NCBI RefSeq assembly: GCF_026151205.1
Contig: NC_087076.1
Location: 436,001 to 500,000, forward strand
Length of the DNA: 64,000 bases
Source: Bolinopsis microptera
Lineage: Eukaryota; Ctenophora; Tentaculata; Lobata; Bolinopsidae
Reading direction: 5' to 3'
Made by a program: the position numbers and the translations under genes
Shown here: one piece after another, positions 33,927 to 45,900 of the stretch
How positions within the stretch are numbered: position 1 is the stretch's first letter
Layout: the number at the start of each line of letters is the position of its first letter
Notes under the pieces: model-generated
The model's input: only the letters and a program-made list of their open reading frames with translations
The model's database searches: none
What the model was told of the DNA's origin: nothing

Positions 33927-36900
33927 TCAGTTTATGATTTTGGCTTCGGGTAAGAATTCCTTCCAGTGTCCAACAATCTGAAAGGAAGTATTTTTATATC
34001 GGTTGTTTGAAGAATATAATGAGAGAAATACTGAAATTAGATTTCTTGAAACATTAAACAATGCAACCAAACTTTCGACAGTATTTTTAGACGCTGATTT
34101 CGAATAACTCTACGAGTGGTCACACAGACTAATTTAAGGGTGAGGGTAAGTGTTGTGGTCATACTACAGGCTAATTTAGGGGTGAGGGTAAGTGTTGTGG
34201 TCACACTACATACTAATTTAGGGGTGAGGGTAAGAGTTGTGATCACACTACAGACTAATTTAGGGTGAGGGTAAGTGTTGTGGTCACACTACAGACTAAT
34301 TTAGGGTGAGGGTAAGTGTTGTGGTCACACTACAGACTAATTTAGGGTGAGGGTAAGTGTTGTGGTCACACTACAGACTAATTTAGGGTGAGGGTAAGTG
34401 TTGTGGTCACACTACAGACTAATTTAGGGGTGAGGGTAAGTGTTGTGGTCACACTACAGACTAATTTAGGGTGAGGGTAAGTGTTGTGGTCACACTACAG
34501 ACTAATTTAGGGTGAGGGTAAGTGTTGTGGTCACACTACAGACTAATTTAGGGTGAGGGTAAGTGTTGTGGTCACACTACAGACTAATTTAGGGTGAGGG
34601 TAAGTGTTGTGGTCACACTACAGACTAATTTAGGGTGAGGGTAAGTGTTGTGGTCACACTACAGACTAATTTAGGGATGAGGGTAAGAGTTGTGGTCATA
34701 CTACAGGCTAATTTAGGGTGAGGGTAAGAGTTGTGGTCACACTACATACTAATTTAGGGGTGAAGGTAAGTGTTGTGCTCATACTACAGACTAATTTAGG
34801 GGTGAGGGTAAGAGTTGTGGTCACACTACAGACTAATTTAGGGTGAGGGTAAGTGTTGTGGTCACACTACAGACTTATTTAGGGGTGAGGGTAAGAGTTG
34901 TGGTCATACTAGAGGCTAATTTAGAGGTGAGGGTAAGTGTTGAGGAACTTTTTCCGTGCAGTGGATATTTCATCCACAGATTGTGGATTTTTCAAGTTTT
35001 ACGCCTCTGGCTATTTCGTTTTAAACCATGATGCAGACGCTGCCATGTTTTTTGAAGGCCCTATAACCCGGGTGTATGAAGACAGGAAACTTATCAAAGA
35101 CGGTACAAAATTGAGGGTCATCAAACTTAGAGCCAGAAGTTGTATTTGTTGATTGGATGTTCCAGCTTATAATTTTGGTTTGAGTTTGGCGTGCATTCCT
35201 CTGTCTGATAGATAGAGATTATCGCGGATTTCTGCTCAGAAGTGGACTGTGTTTCCGTTTAGTAGGGGGCAAGAGACAGTGGCGTAACGTTGCCTGTTGG
35301 CGCCCCCGCCGAAAAAGCGCCCCCCTGTTGGCGCCCCTCCCCTTTTGGTGCCCCTCCCTAAAATTAAACCAATTAGTTGATTTTAGAGGATACGCCGGTT
35401 AAAAAAAAGTGTGTATCTAGAGCAAAACGCGAGGTCAGCGGGGTCCTTCGTTACGCCACTGGCAAGAGATGACCATTCTGGTGGTGGGAGATACTCGTTC
35501 TAGCATTTCGTCAAAGATCTTGAAGTTGTCGACGGTTCTGAGAATGTCCTCTCCTTTGTGTATGTCATTGACGCCGAGATGTACATAATATATTAGTTGA
35601 GGTTTCTCTTTTGATATTTGGCTCCCCATGTTTTCTCCGGTCAGTGATTCACTACATGTTTCATCTGATATGATTTCGAAAAGAGCTAATTTAGCCGCTG
35701 CTGAGCACATTTCACCGGTCAAAGTATTTTGTTCAGAATCTAAGAATGAATCGATACCCAAATTTCAAGGCTCAAACTCTTTCGGGTGCTGCGTGGAAAT
35801 TATGTGACCCGTCCTGGCATCCTGCCAAGGACTACAATATCTACCCAGCTAGTAAACCAGGTCCGACCTGCTGTGCAGTGTGTACGAGAACAGTCAGCAT
35901 GCTGATTACACGACTACTGCCCGCCAGGGAATTAACTTAGTAACTAACGTAACCGTTCTGTTACCGAAACTTATCCGCCTTTTTTTCGGGACACCCAGAA
36001 ATCAGTATCCATTAACAGTTGTGTATATTTGATATTAACAGTTGTTATTTTTGCGATGGCTTGAATACATAGTATCGGGCTTGCGCGCGCGAGAATGGGA
36101 TTACGCGCGCGAGATTGCGCGCTTTGCGCTACGAGAAGGATACTCTTATCATTTCTAACGCATCGCTTGCTACGACAGTAGATGAATCCATAAATTTGGA
36201 ACATGGGCACATCGCAGTATTGGCCGTATTTGAGTGCTGGGAAGGCTCAGTTCGGTTTTCTAAGATGGATATAGCCGTAAGCTAGGCCGAGGAGCCATCA
36301 AAAGTCGTATAAAATTACCCATGGAATGACCAGAAATGAACGAAAATGAACATTCACCTCAAAGTGCTCAGAATGGTTTAAAATTGGTCGTAAAGAGTAA
36401 ATAGTGGTCCTAGGACCACTTAAACCAAGTTTGGGAATCACTGCATGTCTAGAACCGATGTTACCATTGTTCCTACCTACCTATTGGTGTTCCAATTTTG
36501 TCACAATAATCCTACTTAGTATCCAGAGTTTTGGAACATGGGGACATAGAAGTTTTGGCTGTAATTGCTTTCCAGCACTGAAATACAGCCAATACTTGGA
36601 GTCCAAAAAATGGTTCCCAAAATCTGGATACTCAGGATGATTATTAGGACAAAATTGAAACATTTTGGAACAATGGTTACATCGGTTCTAGACATGCAGT
36701 GACACACTTGGCTGGAGTCATCCTACACAAACTCGTTCCGACCAATTTGAACCATTCTGAGCACTTTTGGGAGAATTTTCGTTCATTTCCGTTCATTCCA
36801 TGAACCTGGATCATTTTGTGCGACTTTTGATGGCCACTAGGCATAGCTTACAACTATATCCATCATTTACAATTATTTTTGGCATCATTCATGGCTTATT

Positions 36901-39900
36901 AGGGGAAATAAACGCATGTCCCACTTTTGTCCCTGGTTCCAATTTGGTTTTAAAAATCCGGATTCATCAACTCTACAACTGTAAAATCCAGATTGAAATA
37001 TTATTCATGAGTCGCATAGTTGAAATGTTTTCTTGGTTAAATTTCTATTGATCCCGTTTGAAGCGACAAGGAAAAGGCTCTTATCAGGAAAGGAATTATT
37101 CAACTTTTCTATGTGACAACATCGTATTCATGATCTCAAATTATTTGTTATATAATCATAGTAATGTTGAAAGTATTAAAACACTTTTTAAATTTTAATA
37201 CTTATTTTTCCTTGTCGCATCAAACTATCAAACGGGATCAATCGAAATTTACCCAAGAAAACAACATTGTAGCCAATTCAGAGAGCTGCACGTACGTTAC
37301 AATATTTATAATTGTAGAATTTGTAACGGTAATCCTCCAGAAGTATCACTACGAAGTACTAATCACATTTACTATTTATTAATAGGTACTGAGATATTAG
37401 TAACCTTGTAGTACATGTTCCACCTACCCGGTAACATGGCTACAGGGATAAAGAAATGTAACGCACCTGTTTCTGACAGTCAATAGTTTTCTGGAAGTAC
37501 GCGGTAACTGCTTCCTTCACTTCTCTTACCCAAACTTCCTGAACACGGTTTACTTTAAACAATGAATTATTTGTTCAATTGAAGTTTACCGTGAATAATT
37601 ATTAAAGTATTAAGTTCATTAAAGTTCATTAAGTTATTAATAGTACTAAGTTAAATAGATCCACAGTTTGCATACCTCAAATATTCTGATTTCGTCTTTC
37701 AAATTTTTGCTGATAAGTTCAAAATCTTCCTGACACTTCTCCACTTTGCCTTCCCACTGGAAAATACGCAAATTGAACACGAGCTCAACAATCTATTTAT
37801 TAAATATTAATAACACAGTTGAAAACGGTTTTTGTTGAATGCCTAGACGAGACTAGAAATTACCTAGACCAAGAGAAAATAGGTATAGTTACAGTATAGT
37901 TACTGTATAGTTACTGTATAGTTACTGTATAGTTACTGTATAGTTACTGTATAGTTACTGTATAGTTACTGTATAGTTACTGTATAGTTACTGTATAGTT
38001 ACCGGATAGTTACCGTATAGTTACCGTATAGTTACCGTATAGTTACCGTATAGTTACTGTATAGTTACTGTATAGTTACTGTATAGTTACTGTATAGTTA
38101 CTGTATAGTTACTGTATAGTTACTGTATAGTTACTGTATAGTTACTGAATAGTTACTGTATAGTTACTGTATAGTTACTGTATAGTTACTGTATAGTTAC
38201 TGTATAGTTACTGTATAGTTACTGTATAGTTACTGTATAGTTACTGTATAGTTACTGTATAGTTACCGGATAGTTACCGTATAGTTACCGTATAGTTACT
38301 GTATAGTTACTGTATAGTTACTGTATAGTTACTGTATAGTTACTGTATAGTTACTGTATAGTTACTGTATAGTTACTGTATAGTTACTGTATAGTTACTG
38401 TTTAGTTACTGTATAGTTACTGTATAGTTACTGTATAGTTACTGTATAGTTACTGTATAGATACCGTATAGTTACTGTATAGTTACTGTATAGTTTGACT
38501 CACAAATTTAATATCCTCCTCACATTGGGCTACTCTATCAGCTCTCCCCTGAGCAGTAGCTTTATTTTTAGCTTCTCTCTTCTTGGCTAGTGTCGACTGG
38601 GCTGATTCCCATGTGGAAAATATTTTCACTCTCTCGTCAAATGCAGCCTAGGAAATGTTAAATGGGTTGTTATTAGTAGTAGTATAGTAGTAGTATTAGC
38701 AATACAGTATCTGTTAGTAGTAGTAGTAGTAGTATTAGCAATACAGTATCTGTTAGTAGTAGTAGTAGTAGTATTAGCAATACAGTATCTGTTATTTGAT
38801 CAAATACATTATAAAATATTATAGGTTCTTAAAATAATAGCATAAGCCATAAACCCCATAAAATCACGTCATCAAATAGAGGGGTAAAAATAACACGATA
38901 TCTTCGTTACTTGATATTTGTCTGTGAATATATTTCCCGTAAAATAACCACCTTAGCAGATTGGATGATAGAAATGTAGTCTTTTATAGTCTCTCCAAAA
39001 GTGAATAAATCGTTGTCTGATTGCTCAACGTGAACCGCTTCCATCTTTGTTTCCAGTTCGGATAGTTTTGTTACAGCACGTCGTAACGAGGCGTTATCTT
39101 CTCCTTCCCCTGGACAGTATTAATATAAACAATTAACATTAAACTAATTAACATTACACTAATTAACATTACACTAATTGACATTAAACTAAGTAACATT
39201 TAACAAATTAACATTACGTACACTAATTAACATTACGCTAATTTACATTACGCTAATTAACATTACGCTAATTAACATTACGCTAATTAACATTACGCTA
39301 ATTAACATTACGCTAATTAACATTACGCTAATTAACATTACGCTAATTAACATTACTCTAATTAACATTACACTAATTAACATTACACTAATTGACATTA
39401 AACTTATTAACATTAAACTAATTTACATTTAACAAATTAACATAACACTAATTAACATTACGCTAATTAACATTACGCTAATTAACATTACGCTAATTAA
39501 CATTACGCTAATTAACATTACGCTAATTAACATTACGCTAATTAACATTAAACTAATTAATATTACACTTCATAGAGGCTAAACACCCGTGTACTTATAA
39601 GCTTTGGGAGGTTTTAACAACTAACATTTTTATTTAATTGCCCTTTTCTGTAAATTATAATTTTTGAGAATTTGTTTTGATGAAAGTACAAATTTGAATC
39701 ATTCTTCAAATATCGAATGTTTTGTTGTTATTTTCCCTTGTTTTGTTATTTTGCTTTTAGTATTATGTTATATTATGTTGATATTTGTTTTGATTTGTTC
39801 TTTTGTGATATTTTTAATTATTTCTCGTTGTTTTATCTTTGCATAAGTTATATATATTTTTTGGTGTTCAGTAAAGTTTAAAACAGTAACTAAATTTATT

Positions 39901-42900
39901 CAGGAATATATTTAATGTAGTTTGAGGAGTCCTCACTCTCCTCACGTCCGACAATGGCGTTTCTCTTGTCACTAATATAGGGGGGGGGGGTGTCACTAAT
40001 ATAAGGGGGGGGGGGGAGGGGGTGTCACTAATATAATGGGGGGGGGGGGTGTCACTAATATAAGGGGGGGTGTCACTAATATAAGGGGGGGGGGGGGTGT
40101 CACTAATATAATTGGGGGGGTGTCACTAAATATAAGGGGGGGTGTCACTAATATAAGGGGGGGGGGGTGTCACTAATATAAGGGGGGGGTTGGGGTTGTT
40201 CTGGAGCAGAACACGGTAAATAGATTAAGAAACTTTACACTGTCAAAGTGTACAGTGTACAGTGGGTACACAAGTCTTGTAACCTTGAAACTCTAAACCA
40301 CAAGATATAAAGATAAGTGTCAGGTGACGAATAATGTGCAATGTAAAACATTTACATCCGATAACAGTGCAGAGTAAGAGTAAACAACTAGCAGCCATCT
40401 TACCTAGATGTAAACAACTAGCAGCCATCTTACCTAGATGTAAACAACTAGCAGCCATCTTACCTAGATGTAAACAACTAGCAGCCATCTTACCTAGATG
40501 TAAACAACTAGCAGCCATCTTACCTAGATGTAAACAACTAGCAGCCATCTTACCTAGATGTAAACAACTAGCAGCCATCTTACCTAGATGTAAACAACTA
40601 GCAGCCATCTTACCTAGATGTAAACAACTAGCAGCCATCTTACCTAGATGTAAACAACTAGCAGCCATCTTACCTAGATGTAAACAACTAGCAGCCATCT
40701 TACCTAGATGTAAACAACTAGCAGCCATCTTACCTAGATGTAAACAACTAGCAGCCATCTTACCTAGATGTAAACAACTAGCAGCCATCTTACCTAGATG
40801 TAAACAACTAGCAGCCATCTTACCTGGATGTAAACAACTAGCAGCCATCTTACCTGGATGTAAACAACTAGCAGCCATCTTACCTAGATGTAAACAACTA
40901 GCAGCCATCTTACCTAGATGTAAACAACTAGCAGCCATCTTACCTAGATGTAAACAACTAGCAGCCATCTTACCTAGATGTAAACAACTAGCAGCCATCT
41001 TACCTAGATGTAAACAACTAGCAGCCATCTTACCTAGATGTAAACAACTAGCAGCCATCTTACCTAGATGTAAACAACTAGCAGCCATCTTACCTAGATG
41101 TAAACAACTAGCAGCCATCTTACCTAGATGTAAACAACTAGCAGCCATCTTACCTAGATGTAAACAACTAGCAGCCATCTTACCTAGATGTAAACAACTA
41201 GCAGCCATCTTACCTAGATGTAAACAACTAGCAGCCATCTTACCTAGATGTAAACAACTAGCAGCCATCTTACCTAGATGTAAACAACTAGCAGCCATCT
41301 TACCTAGATGTAAACAACTAGCAGCCATCTTACCTAGATGTAAACAACTAGCAGCCATCTTACCTAGATGTAAACAACTAGCAGCCATCTTACCTAGATG
41401 TAAACAACTAGCAGCCATCTTACCTAGATGTAAACAACTAGCAGCCATCTTACCTATATGTAAACAACTAGCAGCCATCTTACCTAGATGTAAACAACTA
41501 GCAGCCATCTTACCTAGATGTAAACAACTAGCAGCCATCTTACCTAGATGTAAACAACTAGCAGCCATCTTACCTAGATGTAAACAACTAGCAGCCATCT
41601 TACCTAGATGTAAACAACTAGCAGCCATCTTACCTAGATGTAAACAACTAGCAGCCATCTTACCTAGATGTAAACAACTAGCAGCCATCTTACCTAGATG
41701 TAAACAACTAGCAGCCATCTTACCTAGATGTAAACAACTAGCAGCCATGGCACCAGACTTGTTAGCAAGGTCTCTTCTGTTGCCTACCATGTTATCAACC
41801 ACCACCAACAGTTTCTTTAGGGTCTCTTCAAGCTCTGAGGTGGTTATGCTGTATAGTTACCGTATAGTTACCGTATAGTTACCGTATAGTTACTGTATAG
41901 TTACTGTATAGTTACTGTATAGTTACCGTATAGTTACTGTATAGTTACTGTATAGTTACCGTATAGTTACTGTATAGTTACTGTATAGTTACCGTATAGT
42001 TACTGTATAGCTACCGTATAGTCACTGTTTAGTTACTGTATAGTTACTGTATAGTTACTGTATAGTTACTGTATAGATACCGTATAGTTACTGTATAGAT
42101 ACCGTATAGATACCGTATAGATACCGTATAATTACTGTATAGTTACTGTATAGCTACCGTATAGTTACTGTATAGATACCGTATAGCTACCGTATATTAT
42201 AATTACCGTATAGTTACTGTATAGTTACTATATTATATAGTGTATAGTTACTGTATAGTTACCCAATATGTGTTGTTGCTTATCTTCATACCACTCATCT
42301 ACCTCGTTAATCCTTGCCGTTACTTTAGATACCATACTCTCCATGTTCTTCATAAAACCTGAAATATTACACGCCATTATATACTACTAATGTTACATGC
42401 CATTATAGTGAACATTCTGCATAGCTAACATTCTCCTCACAGTAATAAAGCTCTATGAGGCGTATATAGTATACTATATATACCTATATATAGTATACTA
42501 GTATATCATGTGTCAAATAAATATATAAATAATAAATAAATATAAATAATAATTTCCAAGGTGACTGTCTATCCGGCTGTCTGTTCACCCTTGTCTTGGC
42601 TGGTGCTTTGAATGAACTTAGATGGACTATAACAATCAGTTTAGATAGGCCGATCCCCCCGATTACTATTGCTGGCCTTCCACTTGACACTGAATATGCT
42701 GATGATGTTGACTTCAATGATGAAGAGGAAGACAACTTGAGAGCTATTTTGCCCCAGGCAACAGCTATACTTGAGAAATGGAACCTCTTTGTCAATGAAG
42801 ACAAAACGGACTTCACTCATGTTTATTTAGCTAGTACGGGTGAAGTCGACAGTGATGGAAAATTAGTGTCGGGGAATGAAGCATGGAGGAAAAGTATCAC

Positions 42901-45900
42901 TCTAGGGTCCGTCTTGTGTAGCAAAGCTGATATTCAGCGTCGCATAAACCTGGGATATGCTGCCTTTAACAATTACAAGAAGGCCTGGAGTGATAAACTG
43001 CCCCTAAACAAACGTCTAATACTGTACAATGCTTTAGTCGTATCGGTTCTTATGTACAACTCATCCTGTTGGGCCGTCCCCAAGATATTCCTTGAAAAAC
43101 TAGATGTTGTTCACCGCAGACATCTTCGCACTATTTTGAATATAAAGTACCCAGGAGTCATCTCCAACAAAAACTTGTATAAACGCTGCAATGCTGAACC
43201 ATTGTCAGAAAAAGTGGCCCGTAGTCGGTGGAGAATGTTAGGACATATACATGTTTTGCGGGGTCCTATTGACGGACCAGCGTTTTCTTCCCTCATTTTT
43301 GCCATCAATACACTGGACTTACCAGGGAGAAGAGGAAGACCCCAAAGCAATCTATTCTCGCTGATTGTGCATGATTTATGTAAAAGAAATATTTATTTGA
43401 ATAATATCTTTGACCTGCATTATCTCCGTAATTTGAGTTATGACAAGAGATATTGGCGGAAATTGCAATGAAGTTTTTAATTTTTAGTTTTTGTTTTAGG
43501 GAAAGATTAGACTTGGGCGTTGTTTTTTAACTATCCCTTGTTTAGAACTTTGATTTAATAATAATGATAAATATACCTCGTGTCAAAGTGTAAGATGAAA
43601 TTATTTTATGAATAATGAACTTTAGTTCAGCTTTATGAATTATGCCCTTAGTGTTAACCTAGTGTACCCTAGTGTTAGCCTAGTAAGTGTTTACCTAGTA
43701 AGTGTTTACCTTTGATGCCTGAAGCGTTAGGATTAGGTCGTGGGGGATCTTCTTCTTGCATGAATCGTCTCAGAGTTTCGTCCTTGCAGATAAGATAGTG
43801 CCCCATCAACCTCTTCAGATACCTACACAGAAGATGTATTCAAGAATTCAAGTATTATGACGTCACAATGACCAGGACCGGGTCCAAACTATAATGTTTT
43901 ATTGCAGACTGTCCCTTCTCATCCAGTAAGCCCCTTAAGGGGGCCGGGGGGGGGTCTTCATCAAAATTATCTCGAAATTGATTTTATAGTTGTTTCTGAT
44001 AGAGGGGAGTGATATCTATCAGCTACTTTTGGTCCCATGGAAAAATATTGTTCCTAGCCGAAATTATCGCTGGTCAAAGGTCAGCGCTCATGTGTAATTG
44101 TATTGCGCGAGCGATTTTCAATCGCGCGTCCTGAAAATCGAGTCTAAAAATCTATCTTCTCCTATATTTGTTGAGCAATCACCCTGAAACTTTCAGGATA
44201 TGTTCTAAGGATCATTTAGAAGAGAAGTATCGAGCCGAATTTTGAGATAGGCCTCAGAAAATTTTTAATTCGATTTTGAAAATCTTGGACCTCATTTTTT
44301 GACGATTTTTCCAGGTCCAAGATTTTCAAAATCGATTTAAACATTTTCTGAGGCCTATCTCAAAATTCGGCTCGATAATTCTCTTCTAAATGATCCCTAG
44401 AACATATCCTGAAAGTTTCAGGGTGATTGCTCAAAAAATGTAGGAGAAGATAGATTTTTAGACTCGATTTTCAGGATGCGCGATTAAAAATCGCTCGCGC
44501 AATACAATTACACATGAGCGCTGACCTTTGACCAGCGATAATTTCGGCTAGGAACAATATTTTTCCATGGGACCAAAAGCAGCTGATAGATATCACTCCC
44601 CTCTATCAGAAACAATTATAAAATCAATTTCGAGAGAATTTTGATGAAGACCCGTACCCCCCCCCCCCGGCCCCCTTAAGTTAACCCTTTCCCCCAATAA
44701 CAATGAGCTCACCTCTCTGCCTGTATAGTTACTGTATAGTTACTGTATAGTTATTGTATAGTTATATTTACTGTATAGTTACTGTATAGTTACTGTATAG
44801 TTATTGTATAGTTACTGTATAGTTACTGTATAGTTACTGTATAGTTACTGTATAGTTACTGTATAGTTACTGTATAGTTACTGTATAGTTACTGTATAGT
44901 TACTGTATAGTTACTGTATAGTTACTGTATAGTTACTGTATAGTTACTGTATAGTTACTGTATAGTTACTGTATAGTTACTGTATAGTTACTGTATAGTT
45001 ACTGTATAGTTACTGTATAGTTACTGTATAGTTACTGTATAGTTACTGTATAGTTACTGTATAGTTACTGTATAGTTACTGTATAGTTACTGTATAGTTA
45101 CTGTATAGTTACTGTATAGTTACTGTATAGTTACTGTATAGTTACTGTATAGTTACTGTATAGTTACTGTATAATTACTGTATAGTTACTGTATAGTTAC
45201 TGTATAATTACTGTATAGTTACTGTATAGTTACTGTATAGTTACTGTATAGTTACTGTATAGTTACTGTATAGTTACTGTATAGTTACTGTATAGTTACT
45301 GTATAGTTACTGTATAGTTACTGTATAGTTACTGTATAGTTACTGTATAGTTACTGTATAGTTACTGTATAGTTACTGTATAGTTACTGTATAGTTACTG
45401 TATAGTTACTGTATAATTACTTTATAGTTACTGTATAGTTACTGTATAATTACTGTATAGTTACTGTATAGTTACTGTATAATTACTGTATAGTTACTGT
45501 ATAGTAACTGTATAGTTACTGTATAGTTACTGTATAGTTACTGTATAGTTACTGTATAGTTACTGTATAGTTACTGTATAATTACTGTATAGTTACTGTA
45601 TAATTACTGTATAGTTACTGTATAGTTACTGTATAGTTACTGTATAATTACTGTATAGTTACTGTATAGTTACTGTATAGTTACTGTTTAGTTACTGTAT
45701 AGTTACTGTATAGTGTATAGTTACTGTATAGTTACTGTATAGTTACTGTATAGTTACTGTATAGTTACTGTATAGTTACTGTATAGTTACTGTATAGTTA
45801 CTGTATAGTTACTGTATAGTTACTGTATAGTTACTGTATAGTTACTGTATAGTTACTGTATAGTTACTGTATAGTTACTGTATAGTTACTGTATAGTTAC

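Noticed and set aside
41835-41846. Alternative exon 8 acceptor after TATACAG
   Set aside because: With the incoming phase it gives an immediate TAA stop. The next AG (CACCTCAG) gives the correct BAR sequence.
40334-41878. 514-codon plus-strand frame of KQLAAILPRC repeats
   Set aside because: Antisense shadow of the 30-bp array. The minus strand is the SNX sense strand and explains the unit as exon end plus donor.
42596-43471. Host exon of SNX or an independent gene
   Set aside because: Opposite strand, with YADD and QGD-type RT motifs and a LINE tail; a transposon fragment in an intron.
44700-44725. Possible micro-exon GGCAGAGAG before GTGAGC in SNX intron 5
   Set aside because: Exon 5 joins exon 6 directly in phase with the expected family sequence (LERYLKR), so no extra exon is needed.
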